Shown here one piece after another: positions 44,427 to 56,429 of a stretch of DNA of 64,000 nucleotides (within the stretch, counting starts at the first letter, position 1; each line of letters begins with the position of its first letter). Both the position numbers and the translations under genes were made by a program. The notes beneath the pieces were generated by a model. It was not told where the DNA came from, did not search any database, and worked only from the letters and a program-made list of their open reading frames with translations. The stretch is taken from positions 41,195,944 to 41,259,943 of the forward strand of contig OY726565.1 in the NCBI GenBank assembly GCA_963383645.1. The letters are read 5' to 3'. Source of the DNA: Muscardinus avellanarius (lineage: Eukaryota > Chordata > Mammalia > Rodentia > Gliridae).

Positions 44427-46424
44427 GTTTTCTTTTCTTTTTTTTTTTCTTTTTTCTTTTTTTATTTTATTTTTTCAAAATGGCGACTGAGGGACACAGC
44501 ACTTCTCAGTAGCTGAAGCAAATAAAGTTCAAATACTTAGAAAGCAGTGTCTTAATCAACAAAATAAATACATACCAGGAACCAAAACAGATCCAGGTAC
44601 CTCGGCAGAACCCTGAACTTGAAGAAGAAGAAGAACAAAGATCAGACACCGGACCTGCTGCAGATACAATCGGAACACCCCGGCGACGGCAGGGCTGCTT
44701 GCATGGCTGCCTGCGCAGCTGCCTGCCTGAAATTACCGCGGCAAGACTGAAATTCGGGACTGAAAACGCACCTAGGCCCTCATCTTAAGCAGCGAGCAGC
44801 ACCAACGTCAGAATTCTGTGTGTTCACCAGCGAATGAACACAACAACACAGAAACTCCCACAGAAGCCTGAACTAAGGAAACCAGGTACCTGAGTGCGTC
44901 TTGGGAAAGTGCGGGTCCTAGCATGCGCCCCCGCCCCAGCCCCAGCACTGGCCCAAGCTTCAGAACACAGCACTCTCCTAGCGCACCTTGTCTGCGCCCC
45001 GGTCCCCTGCTAGTAGTCAGTGCCTGCGCCACTGCCACCCCTAAATCGGAGCCTGCCTGTGTGTCTAACCTCCGCCACCTTGCCAGAGGCTGCCTTCCAG
45101 GCTGCGAAAGCCCTGTGTGCCCTGTAAATCTCCTTGGGGCTCCCCCAGCTTCTACGTCCCGCGGGAGGCAGAGACCATTGCTGGACACTGCGCATTACCT
45201 GTGCACCTGGAACCTAGAGCACCTATCCTGCACCCCTGGCCCACCGCTGGGTGTTCCCACCCTCCCGGTAGTCAGATGCTTAGTTCTAAGCAAGAACACA
45301 GCTCAATACACTTTGGAAGCATATACCAGCAGCAATAGGCAGCTGCATTCACTCACACCTGGGTCCAGTAATAGCAGCGCACCCAGCCTGCACTCTCGGA
45401 ATAGGCAGAGCTCTGGCAGCAAGTGTGGGCATCCAGGAACTGGCATCCATTTGCCCAGGGTACATCTTGGGACCACACCGGCTAGCCCAGCTGGAATTTC
45501 CAGAGACACAGGAAAATTCATCGGGCCACAATATCTGCATAGGACCTCAGGGGGAGGTTCCAATTATACTTTGGTCATTCTCCACCCCTGATGTAGGGAA
45601 GCACAGGCAGGAGTCTAGGGTGGTGAGTGCAGAGGTGCTGACTACAGGTTGGAATTTCGCAGAACCTGTGAATTGTACGGAATCAAATAACAGTGAAACC
45701 AGACATCCGGACACATAAACCTAAAGCAGTTAAAGGAGAGAAAGGTGTCCAAACACCCAAAGTGACCTAAGAAGATAAAAATAGAGTACAAAGAAAACTA
45801 AGAGACATTGAATTATATTCTGAAAGCTACCAAAGCAATCAGATACGCACATATTAAATGGACCTGACCCCATATATATATTGGACAGTTTGCCTTATTT
45901 TCTGATTTCACACAGCTGCTAGTTTCTTTTATTTATTCTAGTTCTTTTATCCTCTTTCTTCCTCTTTCCTTTCTTTTTTCATTCTCCTACTTTGATTTCT
46001 CCTTTCTTTTTCTGGGATTACACAATAGTCTTGGTATCTTGTGTGGATTTTTTTTTTGTCTGCTCCTTCCATCACCCCCATTTACAAACCTCCCCACACT
46101 AACCTACATACTTTTCTCCCCCAAAGCTTTTCCCCATAATAGACCTCCTGGTTTAATACTCAAAGTATCTCTTATATCCATAATTACTCTACTAACAACA
46201 AGAGTCCTACTAGTTAACTCTCTCTCATTCCTAGCAAGATATTACCTTATCATACTTAAAGTCTTTCTCAACCTAAACATATTCTCTACCTAATCCGACT
46301 CCTTTACCAATCACCCCAGATTCTCCCACATCACCCACCCTCAACACTGGAAAGGCTCTGCTGACTTGCCGATACCCCTAAACTCCTAATATTAAGATTG
46401 GACTAAGCATAATACTCATGAACG
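44427..46424 (+). promoter_or_regulatory. L1 5' UTR
   Basis: Starts with ~50 bp of T-rich sequence, then a YY1-like site at ~44,478-44,487. GC-rich between ~44,640 and 45,560, with a 222-codon sense ORF (44,923-45,591) of proline/serine-rich composition that I regard as probably fortuitous. T-rich 45,880-46,070. Function as an internal promoter is known for L1 5' UTRs, not shown here. Confidence 0.75.
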
Positions 46425-47386
46425 ATGGGTAGAAATCAGAAAAACAGGACAGAGAATGCTATAAATATGAGAACCAGGAATTATGAAGAGACAGCAGAAA
46501 TCACGAATACTGACCTACTATAAATGCAAGAAGGGGAGTTCAGAATCTTGATGTTCAATATGATGAAAGGATTTAAAACAAGTATAGAGGAGGTTAAAGG
46601 TGAGTTAGAAACACTAAAAAGGAATCAGAAAGAGGTCTGGAATGATATGAAAGAGGCAATAAGTGAAATGAAGACAGCAATAGAAAAAAATTCTGGAAGA
46701 CTAGATGAAATGGAAAACAGAATATCAATACTAGAAGACAGTACATCCCAAACCGAAAACACAGTCAGCGATATGAAATCTTTACAGCAACAAAACCTAA
46801 ACATCCAGCAATTATGGGATAATATGATGCATCCTAATTTACGGATAATAGGCATTGAGGAAGGGATAGAGGTACAGACCAAGGGCATCTGTAATATCTT
46901 CAAGGAAATAATCTCAGAGAATTTTCCAATTTGGATAGAGACTTGGACCTTCAAGTCCAGGAGGCATACAGAACTCCACTGAGACAGGACCAAAGAAAAA
47001 CCACTCCACGCCACATAATAACCAAAATGACCAACATAGAGGCTAAGGAAGGAATCTTAAAAGCAGTGAGAACAAAAGGATGGGTGACATATAGAGGCAA
47101 AACAATAAGAATCACCCCAGACTATACAACCCAGGTCAGGAATGCTAGGAGAGACTGGTACGACGTGATTCAGACCCTGGAAGAAAATAACTTCCAACCA
47201 AGGCACATCTATCCAGCAAAACTACTATTCAAGATCAATGGTGAACAGGATAAAAAGAATCTCAAAAAATTCATGAATTCAAAGCCAACACTAGAAAAAA
47301 TTCTTAAAGAAATAAACCATAAGGAAGAAAAAAGAAGCAGACTTCAGAATCAGAGAAGAGAGGAAGTCAATAAGAGGGCCATTTAA
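46425..47386 (+). pseudogene. L1 ORF1 (RNA-binding chaperone), broken
   Basis: L1 ORF1p is the trimeric nucleic-acid chaperone of the L1 RNP. The start ATG at 46,425 (MGRNQKNRTENA...) aligns in style with the second L1's ORF1 start (MGKRNNTG...). An in-frame TAA sits at 46,521-46,523, 33 codons in. The coiled coil follows (...MKEAISEMKTAIEKNSG; ENRISILEDSTSQ), then the RRM-type segment (LRIIGIEEG). A single-base deletion at ~46,931 ('ttccaatttgg') shifts the frame within ...ENFPN/LDRDLDLQ. The C-terminal domain continues in another frame (RTPLRQDQRKTTPRHIITK ... NNFQPRHIYPAKLLFK) to 47,386. Expected ~320 residues in total. Cannot make full protein. Confidence 0.9.
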
Positions 47387-47431
47387 GTAAAGAAGAAAGA
47401 TCACACCACCCAAGAGTAGACAGAACACAAA

Positions 47432-50400
47432 ATGGTAGAAAACAAAAATCATACTTCAATAATATCTCTTAATGTCAAAGGACTTAACTCACCAATCAAA
47501 AGACATAGACTGGCAATTTGGATTAGGAAACATAATCCAAATATATGCTGTCTGCAAGAAACTCACCTCAGAGCCAAAGACATTCACAGGCTGAAGGTGA
47601 AAGGATGGAAAAAGATATACCATGCCACCAGTGACCAAAAAAGAGCAGGGGTAGCAACCCTGATATCCAATAAAACAGACTTTAAACTAAAACACATCAA
47701 AAGAGACAAATCAGGGCACTTCCTTTTATTAAAAGGAACAATACACCAAGAAGATATAATGATAGTAAATATTTATGCCCCAAATGTGGGTGCAACCACA
47801 TTTGTAAAACAAACTCTTCTGGACATAAGATCCCAAGTAGACCCAAATACAATAATTCTGGGGGACTTTAATATGCCTCTCACACCACTGGATCGATCTT
47901 CAAGGCAAAAGATGAGTAAAGATGCTTTAGAACTAAAGGAAACCATAAACCAAATGGACCTAATAGACATTTTCAGATTATTTCAACCAGGAACTACAGA
48001 ATACACTTTCTTCTCAGCAGCCCATGGAACCTTCTCCAAAATAGATCACATCCTAGGACACAAAGAAAATACCAGAAAATTCAAAAAATGTAATATAATT
48101 CCTTGCATCTTTTCAGACCACAATGGAATAAAAGTAGAAATCAACAACAGGAAACTCGAAAGAAAGTACTCAAATTCATGGAGAATGAATGATACCCTAT
48201 TGAATGACGAATGGGTAAGAGCAGAAATTAGGGAAGAAATAAAGAAATATATGGAAACAAACGAAAACAGAGACACAACCTACCAAAATCTATGGGACAC
48301 CATGAAGGCAGTACTAAGAGGAAAGTTTATTGCATTGAGTGCCCACATAAAAAGGACAGAGAACCACCAAGTAAAGAACCTAATGACACAACTCAAGGAT
48401 CTAGAAATTCTGCAACAGTCTATTCCCAAAGCCAGAAGAAGGCAAAAAATCATCAAAATTAGAGCAGAAATAAATGAAATAGAGAATAAAAAAAACAATT
48501 CAAAGAATCAATAAAACAAAAAGTTGGTTCTTTGAAAAGATTAATAGAATTGATAAACCCCTGGCCAACCTAACCAAAAGAAAAAGAGAATCAACTCAAA
48601 TTATCAAAATTAGAAATGAAAAAGGAGATATCACCACAGATAGTGAAGAAATTCAAAAGATTATCAGTAACTACTTTAAAAATTTATACTCCAATAGACT
48701 TGAAAACCTGGAAGAAATTGATAGATTTCTAAGCACAGTTAACCTTCCTACACTCAGCCAAGAGGACATAGCTAGCCTAAACCAACCAATAACAACAAAG
48801 AAATGGAAATGGCAATAAAAATTCTGCCACCAAAGAAAAGCCCAGGCCCAGATGGGTTCCCAGCTGAATTCTACAAAACCTTCAGTGAACAACTAATACC
48901 AATACTTCATAACATGTTCCGGGAAATTGAATGAGATGGAACTCTCCCAAATTCCTTCTATGAGGCCAGTATCATATTAATCCCCAAACCAAATAAAGAC
49001 ACCTCAAGAAAGGAAAACTACAGACCAATATCCTTAATGAACATAGATGCAAAAATTCTAAACAAAATACTAGCTATACGCATTCAAAATTATATCAAGA
49101 GAATAATACATCATGACCAAGTCGGTTTCATCCCAGAAAAACAAGGCTGGTTCAACATACACAAATCAATACATGTTATCCACCACATAAATAGAACCAA
49201 GAACAAAAACCACATCATCATAGCAATAGATGCTGAAAAAGCATTCGACAAAATCCAACACCCATTTATGTTAAAAACACTGCAAAAATTAGGATAGAAG
49301 GAAAGTACTTCAACATCATTAAGGCAATATACTACAAACCCAAAGCCAACATTATATTGAATGGGGAAAAACTGCAAGAATTTCCGCTAAAGTCAGGAAC
49401 AAGACAAGGATGCCCACTATCACCACTCCTTTTCAATATAGTCCTTGAAACTCTTGCTGCAGCAATCAGACAAGAGAAGGAAATCAAAGGAATTCACATA
49501 GGAAGAGAGGAATTAAAATTATCCTTATTCACAGATAACATGATCCTTTATCGGGAAGACCCAAAGAACTCAACCAAAAGACTTCTGGACCTGATTGACA
49601 AATTCAGCAAAGTCGCAGGTTACAAAATCAACCTAAAGAAATCAGTGGCTTTTCTTTATGCCAACAACGAATCCACAATGAAAGAAACAAAGAAAACAAT
49701 TCCATTCACTATAACCTCAAAACCAATAAAATACCTAGGAATAAACCTAACCCAAGATGTAAAAGACCTCTACAACAAAAACTATAAAACATTAAAGAAA
49801 GAAATTGAAGATGACCTCGGAAGATGGAAAGATCTCCCATGCTCAAGGATAGGCAGAATAAATATCGTTAAAATGGCCATTCTGCCAAAACTGATCTATA
49901 GGTTTAATGCAATTCCCATTATAATACCAGTGACATTCTTCAGAGACCTAGAAAAATCAATCATGAACTTCATATGGAGAAAGAAAAGACCTAGAATAGC
50001 CAAAGCAATTCTCAATAATAAGAAACATGCAGGAGGCATTACAATCCCAGACTTCAAACTATACTATAGAGCAATAGTAGTAAAAACAGCATGGTACTGG
50101 CACAAAAACAGATATACTGACCAGTGGATTAGAATAGAAGATACAGAAACAAACCCACACATCTTTAGTCAATTAATCTTTGACAAAGGGGCCAAACACA
50201 TACGCTGGAAAAAAGACAGCCTTTTCAACAAGTGGTGCTGGGAGAACTGGCTAACCATTTGTAAAAAGATGAATCTAAACCCCTATATCTCACCTAACAC
50301 AGGAATCAACTCAAGATGGATCAAAGACTTAGAAATTAGACCTGAGACTGTGAAGTTAGTAGAGGAGAGCATAGGTTCAACACTACAACATATTGGCACA

Positions 50401-51086
50401 GGCAGTAACTTTCTCAACAAAACCTCCAAAGCTCAGGAAATTAAAGCAAGAATAAACAAGTGGGATAACATCAAACTAAAAAGTTTCTTCTCATCAAAGG
50501 AAACTATCAATAACCTTAAGAGGAAGCCTACAGAATGGGAAAGGATCTTTACCAGCCGCCATTCTGATAGGGGGCTAATATCCAGAATATACAAAGAGCT
50601 CAAAACACTCTACACTAGCAAAACAAATAACCCAATCAAGAAATGGGCAAATGAACTAAATAGACACTTCATAAAGAAGAGATACAAAGTGCCAATAGAT
50701 ACATGAAAAGATGTTCTTCATCACTGGCCATCAGGGAGATGCAAATCAAAACTACACTGAGATTCCATCTAACCCCAGTCAGAGTAGCAAGCATAAAGAA
50801 ATCAAACAACAACAAATGCTGGCGAGGATGTGGGGAAAGAGGAACTCTTTTACACTGTTGGTGGGAATGCAAACTAGTTCAACTACTATGGAGATCTGTA
50901 TGGAGATTTCTAAGAAAGGTGGGAATAGATCCACCATATAATCCAGCTATACCACTCCTCGGTATCTTTCCAAAGGGGTTGAATTCAGAGAAATACAGCA
51001 ACATATGCATACCTATGTTCATAGCTAGCAGCACAATTTGTAATAGCCAAAATATGGAACCAACCCAGATCACCATCAACAGATGA
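47432..51086 (+). pseudogene. L1 ORF2 (endonuclease/reverse transcriptase), broken
   Basis: ORF2p nicks target DNA and reverse-transcribes L1 RNA. The endonuclease domain is intact for 360 codons (47,432-48,514) with LQETHL, VNIYAPN, GDFN and SDHNGIK motifs. Lesions: a base loss near 48,500 (premature TAA), another near 48,797, a TGA near 48,932 and a base loss near 49,293. RT blocks remain readable: [13 protein letters not shown], the DAEKAFDK motif A region, [14 protein letters not shown] (motif B), and motif C as LFTDNM in place of the usual FADDM, so the second catalytic aspartate is lost. The C-terminal cysteine region ([19 protein letters not shown]) lies at ~50,818-50,874, in a shifted frame. 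Usual ORF2p is ~1,250-1,280 residues. Confidence 0.92.
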
Positions 51087-51532
51087 ATGGATAGCAAAAC
51101 TGTGGGAAGAACACACAATGGAATTCTATTCAGCCATAAAGAAGAACAAAATTATATCATTTGCAAGAAGATGGAAAGCCCTGGAGAACATTATGTTAAG
51201 TGAGATCAGCCAAGCACAGAAGGAGAAGATACATATGTTTCCTCTAATATGCCCAAACTAGAAAACACAAAGGATACCAGTGGGACTTCAGATATTAGAG
51301 GGGAAATACTAGCTAAGTTTGAATGGAAAGATAGGAGAGGAGGAAGGCCGGTCTTGATTAATAAGGGTCTACACCTGAACATGTGTAAAATTATGAATAA
51401 GACATGGTTAACCTGGACAACCATTGGTGGGAGGGGAGAAGGGAAAATGGGGGCAGGGGGGAGAGGGCACCAAATATAGTTTAAATGTATACTATTTATG
51501 TTCAATAAAAAATTAAAAAAATAAAATAAAAT
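51087..51532 (+). terminator. L1 3' UTR, lineage B, with poly(A) signal
   Basis: Ends 'ttatgttcaataaaaaatta' with an AATAAA at ~51,503-51,508 and an (AAAAT)n tail. Has a G-rich stretch near 51,427-51,468. Not homologous by eye to the 3' UTR at 42,237-42,560. Confidence 0.7.
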
Positions 51533-51548
51533 AAAATCAGCATATATA
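51533..51548. repeat. Target-site duplication of the full-length L1 (right)
   Basis: 'aaaatcagcatatata', identical to 44,411-44,426. Confidence 0.93.
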
Positions 51549-52190
51549 AAGAAATTCCCCAATTCAGCAAAAATAAGACAAGCAATTTTGTGAAAACAAA
51601 ACTAACGTGCACCTTACAGAAACAATTACTCAAAGACTAATAAATGCATAAAGATGTAAAAGCTCATTAGGTATCAGAATAAAAGTCAAAACTATACACA
51701 GATACCAGTACAAAAACTTCACATGCCAAAATGTAAAACTTCAGTCATTCCAAGAGTTTACATAAACATAACTTTCATATACTACTGGTGGAAATATAAA
51801 TTGATGCAATCTATTTGGAAAATGGTTCTAATTTTGAGCTTATATCCTTCCCAAAACTCAGCAATTCCAAACCTATGTACATGCTTCATAGAAACCAGTG
51901 CATATGTGCACCAGATGATACATACAAAAAAATCCATTACAGAATTACTCATTCTAGGCACAACCTGGGGGGAGGGATATAACAAAATAGTAATTTGTGG
52001 CACAATCATAGAATGGAGCTATGAAAAACACCTTATAAATTGGTACTCCATGAAACCATATAGAGACACTTTGCAAACATGGTGGTGAGCAAAAAAAGCC
52101 AGACACAAAATTCGTGTACATCTAAATCCACTTATACATAGAAAAATAAAGTAGGAGAATATCATCTATACTAACAAAAATTTAAAATAG
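51549..52190 (+). mobile_element. Old L1M ORF2/3' region (right of the full-length L1)
   Basis: 'atatactactggtggaaata', 'ttggaaaatggttctaattt', 'agcaattccaaacctatgta', 'acatggtggtgagcaaaaaa' match late L1 ORF2 and 3' order. Continuation of the old L1 interrupted at 44,410. Confidence 0.65.
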
Positions 52191-53084
52191 AAATTTATTG
52201 GGGGTCATCAATAATGAATAAGATAATACCAGCTTAACTTCTCAGATGCTGATTATAATTGACCTCCTGATCTACTGGCAATTAAATAGATATATTCCCT
52301 TTGTAAAAATTAATCAGTTTATATACTCATGATTTATGCATGCTTCTGTATGTTTGTTGTGGTTTAATTTAAAAAGTTGATCCCTAAAAATACATAAATT
52401 TATAATAAATATGAACCAAATAAACTTGTCAGTTATTTCTAAATTGCTAAAACAATAAAATCTAGACACATACTGCTTGTCATAGATCTGCCTAAACCAT
52501 AAGGAAACAGAAAGTTGAAAGTAGATATATTTAAACATATATAGTAGGGAAAATGTGACTCAAAGAAAAATGGTATTGCTCTATTAATTTCAAACTAAAT
52601 TAAAAAATGACAGAGAATACAGAAAAATTATAAACCCATAACCATAGTGATATTTAATATATAATTCCCATAAATCAGTATACTAAGCACATAAAATCTT
52701 TGTAAATACATAGATTTAAATAATACACTGATTTATTTAATGGAGCCCCATAGAGCACAGTACCCAGTAATTAGAAAATACACATTATTTTCAAGTACAC
52801 AGAAGGTTTAAAAATTTGGCCTCCTGATAGTCTCAAAGCAATATGAACAAGCACCAAAGAATTATTATCACACAAACTATACTCTCTGACTAATTTAAAG
52901 ATATGAAAATTAAGGAATGACAATATTGACCTCATATTTTTAGAAATGTAAAAATATACTTCCAAATAATCCTTGGAACAAAGCACTCAAACATAAAAAG
53001 TAATGAAAAAATTAATACTTCAAGTTTATGAAATGTGCTTAAAGAACTCTACTTAACTTTAAAAACATACAAAAAAGAAATTTT
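52191..53084. other. AT-rich intergenic DNA
   Basis: No repeat family or gene recognised. Confidence 0.4.
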
Positions 53085-53574
53085 CATTTTTTATTTATTT
53101 GTATTTGTGCATTATAGTCTCACATCATGATGTAGATCATGTTGACAATGGCATACATTTACACAGTACTTGGTGTTCCCCCATCCCTTCCTCCCAATAC
53201 CAAGTGTCCATGATAACAATGTTATATTCACATGTAATATTCACATGTATACACATAGTCGCAGGTAGCATTTTTATTAATGAACCTCAGCCTTCTTCCT
53301 CCCCTACTTTTCTACTCTGGCTCCATTGAGGATCTCCTCTATCAGTGGAGCCCTGCTGGTATCCCAAATCCTCCCTAGCTCAAGAATATTAGGGAAAACA
53401 AATGTCCTTTCTCTTTCTGTGCTTGGCTAATCTCATTTAAAGTAATGTTCTCTCGATCTTCCCATCTTCTTACGAATGATGTAATTTTGTTCTTTATTGC
53501 CGAGTAGAATTCCATTGTGTGTATTTTCCATAATTTAATAATCCATTGATCTGTTGATGAACACCTAGGTTGGT
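53085..53574 (-). mobile_element. L1 3' portion
   Basis: 'gtatttgtgcattatagtct' at the terminus. Then 'tctgtgcttggctaatctca', 'cccatcttcttacgaatgat', 'gtagaattccattgtgtgta' and 'gttgatgaacacctaggttg', the antisense of the ORF2-end/3' UTR order. Confidence 0.75.
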
Positions 53575-54613
53575 GCAACAAAATCCAACACCCATTTATG
53601 CTAAAAGCACTACAGAGAATCAAAATAGAAGGAACATACTTCAATATCATAAAGGCAACATACAGTAGCTCTGCAGCCAACATCATATTAAATGGGGAAA
53701 AACTTCAAGAATTCCCCCTAAAATAAGGAGCAAGACAAGGATACCCATTATCACCACTTCTTTTCAATATAGTACTTGACTCTAGCCAGAGCAATAAGGC
53801 AAGGGAACAGAATCAAAGAATTAAAAACAGAAAAAGAAGAACTAAAATGATCACTCTTTGCAGATGACAGGATACTAAGAAAACCCAACATACTCAACCA
53901 AAAATGATCAACAAATTCAGCAAGGTATCTGGATACAAAATCAATCTTTAAAAATCAGAAGCATTCCTGTATGCCAACCATAAATTCACTAAAAAAGAAA
54001 GCTGGAAAACATTTCCACTCAGGATATTTCACAAAAAATACAATACATATGAATAAACCTAACCAAAGAGGTAAAAGACTCTACAGTGAAAATGACAAAA
54101 CATTGAAAAATAATTAGATGAATACCTTAGTAAGGAGATGGAAAAATCTTCCATGTTCTTGGAGTAAATATCACCAAAATGGCCATTCTGCCAAAAGTGA
54201 TCTACAGATTCAATGCAATACCCACTAAATTCCTCGAAGACAGAAAAATCGTTCCTAAATTCATTTGGAACAACAAAAAATCCTAAATAGTCAAAGTTGT
54301 TCTCAGCAACAAGAACCATGCTGGAGGCATCACAATACCTGACTTCAAACAATACTACAAAGCCACAGTAATAAAAACAGCATGATACTGTTACAGAAAG
54401 AGACACATAGATCAATGGAGCAGAATAAAAGATTTAGAAACAAATTTGCACACTTGCAGCCAATTGATTTTTTACAAAGGGGCCAAAGTATACACTGGAA
54501 AAAAGATACCTGTTCAACAAAAGGTTTTGGCAAAACTGATTAATCATATGCAGAAAAATAGAAATAAACCCTACTTTCTCAGCCTTTACAAGAGTCAATT
54601 CAAGATAGATCAA

Positions 54614-54864
54614 GAGCCGGGTGTGGTGGCGCACGTTTGTAATCCCAGCATTTGGGAGGCTAAGACTGGAGGACGGTGGTTTGCGGACAGCCTCAGCTAC
54701 TTAGTGAGGTCCTCTGCAATTTAGTGAGACCCAGTTTCAAATTAAAGAATAAAAACTAGCCGGGCGTGGTGGCGCACGCTTGTAATCCCCGCGCTTGGGA
54801 GGCGGAGACAGGAAGATCGCGCAGGTTTGAAGCCAGCCACGCTGGCTTAAGAGACCCTGTTTAC

Positions 54865-54947
<83 letters not shown>

Positions 54948-55115
54948 GGTCTGGGAGTGTAGCCCGGAGGTAGAAGGGCTTTCAGGAACCCCAGTACCAC
55001 CAAAAAAATAAATAAATAAATAAAAAATAAAAATAATGATAATAATAAAAACTAGGGCAGGGGTGTAGCTTGGAGGTCGAATGGCCCTGGGTTCCATCCC
55101 CAGATCTGAAATAAA
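54614..55115 (+). mobile_element. B1-dID-type SINE (outer), inserted in L1 and itself interrupted
   Basis: Left part 54,614-54,747 ('gccgggtgtggtggcgcacg'), right part 55,055-55,115 ('gggttccatccccagatctg'). A 12-bp duplication 'aagatagatcaa' flanks it (54,602-54,613 and 55,116-55,127). Confidence 0.9.
54759..55043 (+). mobile_element. SINE subfamily with internal (A)n(TA)n (inner copy)
   Basis: Left half 'gccgggcgtggtggcgcacg ... cagccacgctggcttaagag', then A18 and (TA)n (54,865-54,944), then right half 'gtctgggagtgtagcccgga ... ggaaccccagtaccacc'. An 11-bp duplication 'aataaaaacta' flanks it (54,748-54,758 and 55,044-55,054). Confidence 0.9.
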
Positions 55116-56187
55116 AAGATAGATCAAAGACTTGGAAATCAGACCAGAGACCTTGCAGTTCCTTGGAGAGGGCATGGTTACAAATAGAATGGCACTCATT
55201 CAAATCACAAACAACAATGCTAGCAAGGATGTGGAGAAGAGAAGTGGTAAGTAACTCTACTACATTGTTAATAGGACTGCAAATTAGTGCTACCACTTTG
55301 GAAAACAGTATGGAGGATCCTCAAGAATGGGAATGAACTTACCATATGATCTAGCCATACCACTTCTGGGTATCTACCCAAAAGAATAGAAACCAAATTA
55401 CCAAAAGAATGTGTGTGTGTATCTATGTCCATAGCTGCACAATTCATAATTGCTGAACTATGGAACCAGCCAAGATGTCCATCAACAGATGAATGAATTA
55501 CAAAACTGTGGAATATGTACACAATGGAATTTTACTCAGCCATAAAGAAAAACACAATTACAGGGAAATGGATGGAACCAGAGAACATTATGCTATGTGA
55601 GATTAGTCAGTCACAAAAAATATGAAACCAGATGTTTTCCCTAATATGGGAAAGCTAGGGAGACAATAGGTCATAGGAGGAACTCTAGCTGAAGAAGGAG
55701 ATACTATATATGAGCAAATAAGGTGACCTAACTGAGGAGATGGGAGGGGAGAAGAGGGAAATTCCTAATGTTCATGATGTACATTAACAGACATATCAAA
55801 GTCAATCACTAAGCCAAACATAAGAAGGGAGGGGGAGGGAATGGGGTGGGAATTGGGTAAGGGCTAATTATGTCTCCACCATTAAGATGTATGACTACAA
55901 TGCACCAAAAAAAATTAAAAAAATAAAATAATCCTTACCAGTCACATAAATGATGTCCTATAAATTATAACAAAATAGGTTCTGCACCCATTATTAAAAC
56001 TTAATAAAATAAATTACTCTGAGTATCTGAAAATAGGTCTGATTTTTTTTGCCAGTTGATGATATTGCAAAATCTTATTAAACTTAGCTGATTGTTTTAG
56101 TGATAAAATTATTCTTTTATTATTTAAGCCTGGAAATGCTACAATGCTATTCAGCAACTTGGGCTTTATTTTTTAAGAAAGTAAGTT

Positions 56188-56414
56188 CTTTTTTGTTTTG
56201 TTTTGTTTTGTTTTTTGGTGCTGGGATTGAACAGAGGGGCATTCTACCTCTAAGCTACACCCCCAGTTCTACTTTTTATTCTTTATTTTGAAACAGTCTC
56301 ATTAAGTTACAGAGGGCCTCAGGCCTCAGTATCTGAGGGTAGCCACAAATCTGCAGTCTTTCTGTCTCAGCTTCCCACTTACTGACATTACAAGTGTGCA
56401 CAACTGTGCCCGGC
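56188..56414 (-). mobile_element. B1-dID-type SINE
   Basis: (GTTTT)n tail in antisense, 'cattctacctctaagctaca', 'gtctcagcttcccacttact', 'gtgcacaactgtgcccggc'. 'aagaaagttct' at 56,416-56,426 resembles the left flank. Confidence 0.85.
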
Positions 56415-56429
56415 AAAGAAAGTTCTATG

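Larger units (their letters stand above)
44427..51532 (+). mobile_element. Full-length L1 (7.1 kb), inactive
   Basis: Exact 16-bp duplications flank a 5' UTR of ~2 kb, ORF1, ORF2, a 3' UTR and an A-rich tail. The first non-T sequence is 'caaaatggcgactgaggga', a YY1-like promoter start (CGCCATTTT on the minus strand). Both ORFs are broken by several small lesions. The 3' UTR ('gtataccatttatg'-like end 'tactatttatgttcaataaa') is unrelated to the lineage-A 3' UTR at 42.2-42.6 kb. Fairly recent by its exact duplication, but dead. Confidence 0.93.
53575..55925 (+). mobile_element. 5'-truncated L1, lineage A 3' UTR, with nested SINEs
   Basis: Starts in ORF2 RT ('aaaatccaacacccatttat', DKIQHPFM), runs through motif B/C remnants (~53,725-53,880) and the C-terminal region to a 3' UTR (55,620-55,915: 'agatgttttccctaatatgg', 'gtcaatcactaagccaaaca', 'actacaatgcacc'). 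Frames are broken throughout. SINEs occupy 54,614-55,115. Joins the minus-strand L1 directly at 53,575 without a visible duplication. Confidence 0.8.

Noticed and set aside
45117..45591. Overlapping ORFs near 45 kb considered as a cellular exon
   Set aside because: They lie between the exact L1 duplications upstream of ORF1, so they are part of the L1 5' UTR.
53085..55925. Minus- and plus-strand L1 pieces considered as one twin-primed insertion
   Set aside because: Both pieces include their own L1 3' end, so they are two separate insertions.
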